DNA of 64,000 nt from Macrocystis pyrifera (taxonomy: Eukaryota > Sar > Phaeophyceae > Laminariales > Laminariaceae): contig JASSKH010000011.1 in the NCBI GenBank assembly GCA_031763025.1, forward strand, positions 13,156,678 through 13,220,677, in the 5' to 3' direction. A model generated the notes under the pieces. That model had not been told where the DNA came from and ran no database searches. It worked only from the letters and a program-made list of their open reading frames with translations. The translations under genes were made by a program, and so were the position numbers. Positions 9,923 to 19,989 of the stretch are shown here, piece after piece. Positions within the stretch are counted from its first letter, which is position 1. Each line of letters opens with the position of its first letter.

Positions 9923-10356
9923 AATCCACAGCAGTCCACCTGGACTCTACTGTAATAACGGAGAAACTGCCGCCTGACCTGTGCGTCCTCCAGCTCCCGG
10001 AGCGTCCTCCCCTGCTGTGCGCTTCAAGCCGTTTCGATCCGTCCAACGGGCCAACTGCCTTCCCAGCTGTGACCCAATACTCCGCAGCCGAAAACTCCTC
10101 CAACAGAAGTTCCGCGAATATCTAGATATTATGGCCTCTGCCAGATGATATCAGCAAGAGGGCTTCCAGCGAGGGACTCCACCAGTCTCGCTGGCCTCGC
10201 ACTCAGTAAGTCTTGTTCTTAGAGCTTGTATTATCACGGAGTGATCCTCATCGGACCACGAGCCAGGTGGCTAGGGGACATCACACAGGATCCCCGGCCA
10301 CTGCTCCACTCACACATGCGATTACACTGAAACCTCCACGGCTTGGTATCTTTTGG

Positions 10357-10683
10357 CTACAGCACCCCCAAAGCGAGTTCACTCGACACGATTGTGTAAC
10401 CAGCGTGCTGCCTAACAGCGTCCAACAACTCCGAGGCGGTCATCGTAGTCTGATGCTTGTAAAATCCCTCAAAACACCGATGAATGTAATTGGGGATAAG
10501 CTGGCCCATGCTCACTTTGGAGTGCTGAACCACCCCCTGAGCGTTGGCGAGCTGCAGCCGTTCCTCATAATCGAGGTACGCTGCGTAAAAAACACGAGAG
10601 GCCTGCTCGGTCCACACCTCTCCGTATTTCGGTGGAGTCAGAGACTCCCCTACCACCAGCGGCGTGCTTGCCGTGTGCGCCAT
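10357..10683 (-). CDS. 108-residue ORF in tandem unit 2 (same product as unit 1)
   Basis: The translation is identical to the unit 1 ORF, 761 bp away in the same orientation. Confidence 0.4.
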   Translation of the reverse strand: MAHTASTPLVVGESLTPPKYGEVWTEQASRVFYAAYLDYEERLQLANAQGVVQHSKVSMGQLIPNYIHRCFEGFYKHQTTMTASELLDAVRQHAGYTIVSSELALGVL

Positions 10684-11117
10684 AATCCACAGCAGTCCAC
10701 CTGGACTCTACTGTAATAACGGAGAAACTGCCGCCTGACCTGTGCGTCCTCCAGCTCCCGGAGCGTCCTCCCCTGCTGTGCGCTTCAAGCCGTTTCGATC
10801 CGTCCAACGGGCCAACTGCCTTCCCAGCTGTGACCCAATACTCCGCAGCCGAAAACTCCTCCAACAGAAGTTCCGCGAATATCTAGATATTATGGCCTCT
10901 GCCAGATGATATCAGCAAGAGGGCTTCCAGCGAGGGACTCCACCAGTCTCGCTGGCCTCGCACTCAGTAAGTCTTGTTCTTAGAGCTTGTATTATCACGG
11001 AGTGATCCTCATCGGACCACGAGCCAGGTGGCTAGGGGACATCACACAGGATCCCCGGCCACTGCTCCACTCACACATGCGATTACACTGAAACCTCCAC
11101 GGCTTGGTATCTTTTGG

Positions 11118-11444
11118 CTACAGCACCCCCAAAGCGAGTTCACTCGACACGATTGTGTAACCAGCGTGCTGCCTAACAGCGTCCAACAACTCCGAGGCGG
11201 TCATCGTAGTCTGATGCTTGTAAAATCCCTCAAAACACCGATGAATGTAATTGGGGATAAGCTGGCCCATGCTCACTTTGGAGTGCTGAACCACCCCCTG
11301 AGCGTTGGCGAGCTGCAGCCGTTCCTCATAATCGAGGTACGCTGCGTAAAAAACACGAGAGGCCTGCTCGGTCCACACCTCTCCGTATTTCGGTGGAGTC
11401 AGAGACTCCCCTACCACCAGCGGCGTGCTTGCCGTGTGCGCCAT
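11118..11444 (-). CDS. 108-residue ORF in tandem unit 3 (same product as unit 1)
   Basis: The translation is identical to units 1 and 2. The single-base deletion that distinguishes unit 3 lies outside this frame, near 11527. The partial fourth unit keeps only the sequence downstream of this ORF's stop. Confidence 0.4.
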   Translation of the reverse strand: MAHTASTPLVVGESLTPPKYGEVWTEQASRVFYAAYLDYEERLQLANAQGVVQHSKVSMGQLIPNYIHRCFEGFYKHQTTMTASELLDAVRQHAGYTIVSSELALGVL

Positions 11445-11883
11445 AATCCACAGCAGTCCACCTGGACTCTACTGTAATAACGGAGAAACTGCCGCCTGAC
11501 CTGTGCGTCCTCCAGCTCCCGGAGCGTCTCCCCTGCTGTGCGCTTCAAGCCGTTTCGATCCGTCCAACGGGCCAACTGCCTTCCCAGCTGTGACCCAATA
11601 CTCCGCAGCCGAAAACTCCTCCAACAGAAGTTCCGCGAATATCTAGATATTATGGCCTCTGCCAGATGATATCAGCAAGAGGGCTTCCAGCGAGGGACTC
11701 CACCAGTCTCGCTGGCCTCGCACTCAGTAAGTCTTGTTCTTAGAGCTTGTATTATCACGGAGTGATCCTCATCGGACCACGAGCCAGGTGGCTAGGGGAC
11801 ATCACACAGGATCCCCGGCCACTGCTCCACTCACACATGCGATTACACTGAAACCTCCACGGCTTGGTATCTTTTGGCTACAG

Positions 11884-13771
11884 TCACTGTCGTTTTTTTT
11901 TAACACGACCTCTACGAAGGAAACTCTACCTACTTCATAGTAAACATCGAAATCGCGACCGCCCAGCAACTGCTGTACGACGTTTCCATAACGACAGCAG
12001 TTGTTGTTGCGGGCACTGCTGCCCTCCCCCCCCGTACCGAACCCCCTTTTAATCAATATATCATCCCAGCCATGCCACAACTCCCCCTTTTCCCCTGGAC
12101 CAAATGGCACAATCCAGCTTCGTTTGGTTGACTCGATTTACGCCATTACCTTAAAACCTGCAGTAATCGGCGAAATAATCCAAAGCCAACCAAACGAAGT
12201 CGTAAAAGAAGCGACTCCATCTTACTCCCACACTCCGAAGGAAAGCCGTGTACCAGGCATCTATTAATAGACGCAATCGACAGCTCGTAAAGTGCCCAAG
12301 GAATGCAGCAGCACAACAAATTCGAATTTTACTCGAGCGATGCTTCACTTCATGTGGATGGAATCAACACAACAAATTTCTAATTCACCTCATGTGAATG
12401 GAACCAGCACAACAAATTTCGAATTCTACTCGAGTCATGCTTGACTTCGTGTCAATGGAATCATCTAAAATCTTTTACACTGGATTGGAAATACACTTGG
12501 CTCCACGCCGTGTTCATCGCTGGCGATCTACTGGGACATCGAGATGAAAAACGGATATCTCACCAAGAAAGGTCTGTCTCGCTGGCGCGGGACTACCGTG
12601 ATACGCACGCGCAAAATTGGGTATAGCGTCTCCCACCACGCCTTCTTGCGCTAAACCCAATAATCGCATCACTCCTCAATAGCTATTGGACACACCTTCT
12701 GCAAGTAAGTGCGAGCCTGGTTGCTCCCGCCGTGACGAGCAGAGCCCTTTCTGTGATGGCCTGTCCGGATGCAATTGCGGAGCGAACACAGGGGTTTCCA
12801 ACAAACCCTGTTTCCCTTGGAAGCCTTCTCTTACTCAGTTTTCTTGGAACCACACACTACAGCCCCCTCCCCCGCGCCACCTCCCCCCGCCACGGCATTA
12901 TAGGGATGCGAGGGTAGTACGTGCAACACCGACAAACAGATTAACTCACATAAAATATAGCTACTATTTTTCAATACCGGTACGCGTATGAAACTTTGGG
13001 CACAATAAATATCGAAGTCTCAACTCTCTGTCCAGGTCTGCCGGCAGGACGAAGCCAAACAAAGCTAATGTCTGCACTGCGAGCTGTTTTTCCCACGCAA
13101 ACAAGCCAAGTATCAACACACCACATATTCCTAGTATCGAAACCTGGGTCACGTGCACGCACGAGGGTACCACAGGCACCAAAGGGTATCTACTGCTGCT
13201 GTTTGGTCGTTATATAGTTGATTTTATAAAGCCATCGGATATAAATTAGGATTTTGTAGAGAAGTATTGGCGCTTTATTTAGGGGACGGGGGAGGGATGT
13301 TCCTTCCACAGGGAAGAAAATAAAATGGATGCAGAAGAAGGAACCATCTGCACGTAAAACCTGCAGTCAGAGCCCACAAACAACTCAAGGGCCAATCGAG
13401 TGAGGCTACCGGCAATGGGGATCAGCGTGGCTGGGGTGGAGGAGTTTCATCTCTCTAGGCGCGCGTGACGGCGTGAGCTGTATGACAGGGTGGTGAGTTG
13501 AACGCAGGTTGGTTCCCATCAAGAAGCCTAGACATCAGACCACAAGTACCGCAAATAGCAGCACACTCGCGCTGCTTCTGTGGAGTCGGGCCTGCTCCAA
13601 CCTCTCCGACGGCATGCCATCAATAGGATGTCATTCTCTGGCATCCAAAACCCACCGTCGTTCCTTATCTGCGATAGTCTGCACCTGTGGTACTGCCTTG
13701 CTACTATATAGTAAATATATAGCTGTGGTATATGCGAACAGCAGTCGTACTTGTATTTACTGCTGTACTAT
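11884..13771. other. Non-coding stretch with short repeats
   Basis: A 12-bp inverted repeat (CTTCGTTTGGTT near 12118 and AACCAAACGAAG near 12187) lies downstream of the array. Pyrimidine-rich runs occur near 12020 and 12860-12890. No domain is seen in any frame. Confidence 0.45.
12308..12470. repeat. Tandem repeat (about 58 bp, three copies, the middle one shortened)
   Basis: Three successive units begin with CACAACAAATT and end with a variant of TTCATGTGGATGGAATC. The middle unit lacks about 18 bp. Confidence 0.7.
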
Positions 13772-13834
13772 GTTGATACTATTATTAATAGTAAAGTGTT
13801 GGGGTTAGGGTTATAGTATTATTAATAATATCAA
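13772..13834. repeat. AT-rich imperfect hairpin with a telomere-like loop
   Basis: Arms GTTGATACTATTATTAATAG and its near reverse complement ending in AATATCAAC flank a loop containing GGGGTTAGGGTT. It is part of no recognised element. Confidence 0.55.
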
Positions 13835-13879
13835 CGCTGACTGTAGCATTCTAGGTACTACTGTAGGTATTTCGTGATC

Positions 13880-15450
13880 TCTGACTAATGCATGGAGGTG
13901 CATGCACGTGTATGCACATTGCATGGAACTGCTGTAGACAAATTCATGAAAATTGCTTCAACAAATCATTCAACTTTGCTTGCTGCACCGCTGCCGTGCA
14001 AGCTCCTGAAACAGGCAAGTTCATGCACGGCTCATGGTAGTATATTATCTGCCTTTCCCTAACTATTCTAAAGTACTTGCAAGGACAGCGACCTAGAGCG
14101 TTTCCAAGCACATGGACCTACTTGTAGGGTCTTGACAAACACAGCGACCTAGAATATTTCCAAGCACAGCGACGAAGCAGGCGTTTGGGATGGGGTTTGG
14201 GTTGGTGTTGTTCCATCTCGGGGGTGGTCGGAGTGCACGTACACTTCCTGCATGCAATTGCACGAGATTGTATCCAACTTGCACTCCACAGCAGTAATGT
14301 CGGATGCAAAGTTTGCACGCACGTGAATGCGGTTACCGAGTTTCATGGCTTGGCTTGCTATTGCAAGTAATGTAGCATGCAACCGCCAAAACTAAGTAAA
14401 TAAGAACAACTGAAGTTCACAAGGCCCAACAGGTACTTCAGTCGCGCACGAGGTATATCATACACGACCCAGTAATTAATTACAGCCGGACAATGACGTG
14501 TGGGTCTTGTACTTACCATTTATATCACTATGTCATTGGTGTACAAGCTTGCGTGCAAGCTGCATTATCTCCGTGAAACTTGAGTGCACACGATGCAAAT
14601 TGAATGGAAGTTGCATGGAGTTGCATCCAACGTTCACGCAGCGTTCATGAACTTGCCTGCAATGTTGAAGGTGCGTGAAATTGCATGCGAGTGGCATGAT
14701 GTGCAAGCAAATTGCGTGGACTGCAACCGACTTGCATGTGTGCAAGCTTTCAGCTTCCACTCTCGTCTAAGCTCGCATTCAATCATGTGAAAGTGCCCAG
14801 GTAGTCATGGTAATTGCATTCAGGTTCACGCATGTTTTTCACGCCGACCCCCACTCCGACCACCCTTAAACGGAACCCTAACACTAAACCTAATCCCAAC
14901 GCCGACCCCAGAAGCCTGTTTCGTTCCTGTTTTTAGAAAGACTCTAGGTCACCGAAAGCTGCAAAATACTCTAGGAAACCGTGTTTGGCAAACCTCTATG
15001 CTGCTGTGCTTGGAGAGCCTCCAGCTTTCTGCGTTTGTAAACACTCCAGGTACCTGAGCTTGGGAAACGCTGGGGCCGCTGTGAGTGAAACTACTCTAGG
15101 TCACTGTGGTTAGGCAAGCTGCATGTCGTTGTGGTCTCTAGGTCCCTTTGCTTGATAGTGCTCCACGTCGCTGTGCGTATTTGGAAGTACTCTAGGCCAC
15201 TGCGTTTGGAAAAATACTCTCTATAAATCGATGAATTTGGAAAACCCACTAGCCGCTGTGCGTGCAACAAATCTCGGCCGCAGTGCCTGGAAATATTCCA
15301 CGAGGGTACTGTGTCCGACGAAGCTAATTTATGCCACCATGAGCCTTGCGTGCACGTTCCGCGCAACTTCCGTTCAACTTGCATGGTGAGCATGCAGGAT
15401 GCATGGAGTGGAACTTGCATGGCTTGCAACTGCCCAAATTGTTTGAACAG
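13880..15450. repeat. Degenerate satellite: ~11-bp TTGCATG-type units interleaved with ~33-bp units
   Basis: Clusters at about 13885-14040, 14240-14370, 14540-14760 and 15345-15440 are made of imperfect 10-11-bp words of the type ACTTGCATGGA in near-continuous register. Between them, 14930-15310 carries roughly ten diverged units resembling TTTGGAAAATACTCTAGGTC followed by a CTGTG/CCGTG word. The block at 14080-14175 carries the same unit in the opposite orientation. Open frames across the region on both strands are a by-product of the repeats. Confidence 0.65.
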
Positions 15451-16890
15451 GGTACTCGATACAAGGTTTCCTTTAAGGGGGTGCTTGGGTTGAAGTCCCG
15501 GAGGTTTCACAAGGTGAAGAGGGCGAGCATCATCATCAGGCTTCCCTTTGTGCTGCTGTATGCGTGGTCTGCTGCGTTGAAGGATGTGGTTCGACGACGT
15601 GTGCTTGCTAGTAAAGCAAGTACGGAAAATATGCGCATGGTCGGATGTGTCTCTTCCTGAACACTGCACGCACATAGGAACACAGTAGCACCGTGGCGGT
15701 CACGAAGGACGGCTGTGAAGCGTTGGTGCTGTCGTTCTGCTAGTGTGCCGCTGCAGCTCTTGTCGTGTACACCTCTGCTGCGTGGTTGCTTTTGAAACCC
15801 GAGTACGTGTGGGTTCGCATCGTCTTTGCCCTATGCGCAGCACCCAAAAAAAGTCCACCTTTGGTAACATTACTTGTGTGTTCGTTCGCGGAAACACGCT
15901 AGCTACCTATGAGTATGCCATACTAGTCAGAGGCTACTACCGTTATTAATATCATAGTTACGGGATCGGGTCCGGCGGCAATATATCCAATTAGTCCACA
16001 CTAACTCCCTGAAAGTGATGAGGTATATAGGCAGAAGTCCATCTCCGGCCTGATGCATCCTATTTATGTGATGCAGGATGACGTTCCACGATGTGTGGTA
16101 AATAGAAAAAATGGACGTAGAATTGCAGTCACGGTTGCACCTCCCGGGGAGCGCTGCGCACACACAAATACAAAATCATGGTGGCTGTCACACAATCCAG
16201 CACATGAATCGTGGGTACCGTTTTCTTTTCTGCTGTTGTACTGCTTTTCCTGCTGATGTTCGGCTACCAGGTTTCCGGGTTACTCCAAAACTTCTGTATG
16301 TTTCGTCGGCCGACTGCGCTACACTGCTATTTTGACATGCTTTTCAAACGTAGACTGGTTTGTCCCTGGTCACAACGCGGGTGTAGAGTGTGTTACTTCA
16401 CGTACATCAAGTTGTGGTTGTATTGACACTGATTGTTCGGGCTGCCTCAACGAAGGTCTACACCCCGCGTTTGGAGATCAGCAGTGTTCGAATGTGGTCG
16501 GAATTCACAAGACAAGTGCGACAAAATGCAGCCCCTATTTCGACGTTTGCACTTTCCACTTACATAGTACGGAAGCTCTCCGAAAGTAACGTAGCTCGTG
16601 GATTCGATTAACGCTCCATATGAGGTGTTTGAGCGCGCCGGGTGCACCAGGCTGCAATCGTGGGCAGGCAGAACCCACCCTTTAGGTGATTTCGGAAACT
16701 TGAAGTTTCTAGCATTGCACAAGGGTCAAAACATTTTGAATTTTTCCCCTTCCCCTTCGAAATCCTAAGATCATAGCTAAATCACCGATGATGAAACGGT
16801 TTTGTCAAGCCATTATTAATAGCTGGTTTTGTGCCGGATCTTTTGAACTACATACTGCCCCCAACTTTCTACCCCACAAAGCGGCACACC
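15451..16890. other. Non-coding stretch, nothing recognised
   Basis: Only short, overlapping frames without domains are present. No TIR, LTR or RNA signal is seen. Confidence 0.45.
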
Positions 16891-17150
16891 CTAGCCACTC
16901 AGATTTAACATATTGTATACCATACGGATCGTAAAGAACAGCGGGAGCTTGTGGCATAGTCCGTTGTTTTTTTCGATAACCTCGCGCTGGTGCTGACGGC
17001 GAAACTGTGTCGCGACCAAGTACGTGCCTTCAAAATGGTCACCAAGTATCAGCAGTTTCCGTAGGTAGAAGCCATTGTTTCCAAGTATGTATGAAGCAGA
17101 CCGGTTGCAGGTACTCCATACCATGTCATCAAAAACGTTAATGGAAAATG
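16891..17150 (-). pseudogene. Fragment of a PIF/Harbinger-like DDE transposase
   Basis: The minus-strand frame reads NVFDDMVWSTCNRSASYILG, then NNGFYLRKLLILGDH. After about 14 residues it reaches RRQHQREVIEKNNGLCHKL. This matches the DDE_Tnp_4 pattern: S-x-x-D-x-x-V/I...x-L-G-D-x-G-Y-x-L...F-N-x-x-H-S-x-x-R-x-x-x-E-x-x-x-G-x-x-K. The usual second-Asp motif LGD has become LGN, so the catalytic residue is lost. Nothing recognisable extends either side. The call rests on motif spacing only. Confidence 0.45.
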
Positions 17151-17174
17151 TTTAGACAACAGCCTACGTAGAAT

Positions 17175-18774
17175 CGACACTGTACCTGGTGTAACTTACT
17201 TCCAAAAGTCGGGTTCTACTCTGAAACGAAGCCAAATTAACGTATGTTTAATTTACTTTTTCCAATTAATACTCAGACGCTCGTGCGGTTACCCAGCTTG
17301 ATTCTGAACCTTCGCACACATCTTCCGTCTATTTTGCTGACGTGTCGACTGGGGGGTTGCGTGTATCTGCTGCATATCGGTAGAAAGCTGAGGTCCCACA
17401 ACGCCCAGTATCCATCAGCCCCTTACGACCCCAGACTATTGGTGAAACAACAATTTGCGCCTCCTCCATGCGTTCCTCCGCGTAAGGGTGTGAAAATTTA
17501 TGAATTGTCAGGATCTAGCGAAATATAAAAGCGTGAATTCCAACCGTCATAAACATACACCCTGAACCAGCTCGGAATCAGCTGACATAGTCGACAAACT
17601 TGCAGTCAGGCAACGTACGGTGCCGTAAGTGGTTAATGGTTGCCTCCTAAAACGCTAACAAAGGGCAAGAAGTCTGTGTCCAACGCGTATGTTACTTTGA
17701 GATTCAAGATTTTTTTAGGTGTGACTTATTCGTTTGAGACAGCGATTGGTTTTGGGACCGGAAAAGCGAGCAGACAATATCGTTCCCTTCTCAGAATGAA
17801 GTTTTCCAACATCTCACAGGTGCCCAGACCCACCGCCACCTCCATCGAGAATTTGCGTGAAATTTTCAACATTGCGGTATTATAATATAATCTGAGTTCG
17901 TACATCCTGTGAAGTACAGTGCGAAGTATCTTCCCAGCCAGACATTTTAACTTAGTGTTTTCAGTGACCTATATGTTTGTCTGGAGAGATTCTGCTGAGA
18001 TGACGACGTTTGCGAAGTTAACAGCATTCTTTGCGTTGCCCTGACTAGTTGCTTCAGGCCGGTTACTAGTTAATGTTTTGCTGGATCTCTATGCCTGTGC
18101 GCTGTTGATTGCTGCTGTATGGCCGGGGGACGTACACAGGAAAATGGAGACTTGCCAAGCAGAGTTTGGCGTACGGAGGGGGGCGAATTTTTTTCGTATT
18201 TCTGGAGACTGAGTGACTTTTCTGGTATTCGAATTTGATTGAACACCCTTAAAGCTGCTATGTTGTTAGGGGGTGCGAATTTGCCGATGTCGAAACCACC
18301 GGATGTGTGTCCTACTGCGCCTGTACGCCCTTTTTTGCGTGTGGCCTCTGCGGTGAATATGAGGTTTCATGGATGGGAACGAATATATCCTGCACGTGTT
18401 GTTTGAAGCGATGTAAAACCATGATGAACTGTAGTATGGACCGAAAGCATTCCTTATATTTTGCTTTTCGTGAATACAACCTTTTATCTTCTAGAGCTCG
18501 AAATGTAGCATGGAATTGAAAACAATGCGTGTGGATGAGTACTACCGGGCAGCACGAATCAGTTGTCAGGGTTGTTCCAAGTAATCGTCCCTTGACCTTC
18601 TACGGACAAAGTCAGCATGCAACGCAGATACACCAAGTTCAGCTTGGGCGTGATTTTGGCTACATTCCAGCATTTCCATGAGGAACCTTGATTTTTTACC
18701 GTCGTTGCGCAACCTACTCCTCGAATCCCCTAAAACCTGTCATCACACGTAGTGGGTGAGTCCACAAACGGCAC
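17175..18774. other. Upstream region of the first EsV-1-7 gene
   Basis: No domain is recognised. If the gene has a 5' exon it should lie here, because the open frame at 18775 is preceded by no coding-like sequence and a pyrimidine-rich acceptor-like site lies at 18821-18829. I cannot identify the partner donor. Confidence 0.4.
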
Positions 18775-19989
18775 ATGTGTGTTAGCTTAATATACGCCTC
18801 TTTCGGATGTAACGTACAACCCCCCCCAGGTTTTGCACCACCGAACTACGCTGTGAGAATGAGCCATTGCTCTCATGACCTCTGCGCGAAGCCGGTTGCC
18901 TTCGACGTTGAGGGCAGGCAGGTATCGAAATTTTGCAGGGAACATGCTGATGGCGAGATAGTGAACGTCCATATTAGTCGTTGTTCCCACGAATTCTGCA
19001 CAAAACGTTCGTACTTCGACGTTAACGGCGGTCAAAAAGGGGCGTACTGCAAACAACATGCGGACGGTGGCATGCTGAAGCTCAATCGAAAGCTGTGTTC
19101 TCATGGCTCCTGCACGAAGCAAGCATCTTTCGACATCGAGGGCAGCAAGAAGGGGGCGTACTGCAAGAGTCATGCTGCGAAAGGAATGGTAAATGTCCGT
19201 GGCAAGCGTTGTTCCCATGGTACCTGCGAGACTGTACCGAGCTTCAACGTTGAGGGCAGAAAAAATGCTGTGTACTGCAAGCAACATGCTCAGGATAACA
19301 TGGTAAATATCCGAAGCAGGCATTGCTGGCATGGCAACTGCCTGACGGTCCCTAGCTTTAATGTTGAGGGCAAGAAAACGGCGGCGTACTGCACCCAGCA
19401 CGCCGAAGAAGGCATGGTACACGTCTACAAAATGCAATGTGCGCACGACTCTTGCACGACGGAGCCGTACTTCAACGTCAAAGGCAGCAAAAAGGGGGCG
19501 TACTGCAAGCAACATGCTGCGGACAGCATGGTGAACATCCGCTGCAGGCGTTGCGCCTATGACACCTGCCAGAAGGTGCCCAGCTTTAACGTGGAGGGCT
19601 TCCGGCAGCCGATCTACTGCAAGGAGCATGCAAGAGACGGAATGTTAAACGTCAAGAGTAAACGTTGCTCGCATAGCCGTTGCATTAGGAGGCCCGTGTG
19701 GGGTGTTCTGAACTCTAATGCGGCCACTGTATGTGGTCGCCATAAAAGCGACATACCCAGCGACCGGGTAGTTAACTTCCGGGCAATATGCATGGTCGAG
19801 GGTTGTAAAAAAGGATCGAGATGGGGGCTCGAAGGGCGACATCCTACCCACTGCCTTATCCACGGGCCTCTCGAAGACGGGTTAATGTGCACGCTTGGAC
19901 CGTCCCGTGAAACGAAAAAAAAAAAAAAAACACCCAACGGTCCTGTGAAGGCCCCCTGGCTTCCGGTTAAGACAGAGTGTTCGTTGTAA
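18775..19989 (+). CDS. EsV-1-7 repeat protein, nine Cys/His repeats
   Basis: A 404-codon frame encodes nine EsV-1-7 repeats. Repeats 1-8 start at residues 32, 70, 108, 146, 184, 222, 260 and 298, and the ninth at 339. Repeats 1-7 fit C-x4-C-x16-C-x2-H-x12 exactly (38 residues); a typical core is SFNVEG...AYCKQHA. Repeat 8 has a 15-residue linker and repeat 9 has x15 between its second and third Cys. A Lys-rich tail coded by a run of about 17 A (near 19914-19930) follows. The spaced Cys3-His set suggests zinc binding. Family knowledge: EsV-1-7 proteins include IMM, a regulator of the Ectocarpus life-cycle form; the molecular function is unknown. ATG 18775 is the first start, but Met29 (18859) just precedes repeat 1, and an acceptor-like CCCCCCCAG ends at 18829, so the first residues may be intronic. 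Confidence 0.85.
   Translation: MCVSLIYASFGCNVQPPPGFAPPNYAVRMSHCSHDLCAKPVAFDVEGRQVSKFCREHADGEIVNVHISRCSHEFCTKRSYFDVNGGQKGAYCKQHADGGMLKLNRKLCSHGSCTKQASFDIEGSKKGAYCKSHAAKGMVNVRGKRCSHGTCETVPSFNVEGRKNAVYCKQHAQDNMVNIRSRHCWHGNCLTVPSFNVEGKKTAAYCTQHAEEGMVHVYKMQCAHDSCTTEPYFNVKGSKKGAYCKQHAADSMVNIRCRRCAYDTCQKVPSFNVEGFRQPIYCKEHARDGMLNVKSKRCSHSRCIRRPVWGVLNSNAATVCGRHKSDIPSDRVVNFRAICMVEGCKKGSRWGLEGRHPTHCLIHGPLEDGLMCTLGPSRETKKKKKTPNGPVKAPWLPVKTECSL

Larger units (their letters stand above)
9369..11883. repeat. Tandem array of a 761-bp unit (3 full copies and a 233-bp partial copy)
   Basis: Units start at 9369, 10130, 10891 and 11651. All begin TATGGCCTCTGCCAGATGAT. Copies 1 and 2 look identical by eye. Copy 3 has lost one C near 11527, so its length is 760. 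The fourth copy stops at 11883, where the sequence changes abruptly. A perfect 14-bp palindrome AATATCTAGATATT sits at the end of each full unit (10117-10130, 10878-10891, 11638-11651) but not at the left edge of the array. Near-identity implies a very recent expansion, or an assembly artefact. Confidence 0.92.

Noticed and set aside
9804..10103. 99-codon frame in tandem unit 1 (and unit 2)
   Set aside because: It is destroyed in unit 3 by the single-base deletion, while the 108-codon frame is kept; composition is Gly/Ser/Arg-rich without a domain.
13880..15450. CRISPR-like array
   Set aside because: The repeats are degenerate, have no constant spacers and change orientation; the context is eukaryotic.
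18787..19629. 280-codon minus-strand frame opposite EsV-1-7 gene 1
   Set aside because: It is the shadow of the 114-bp coding repeat; its own repeats follow the sense repeats and match no known domain. The same holds for the 214-codon plus-strand frame at 25800-26444 opposite gene 2.
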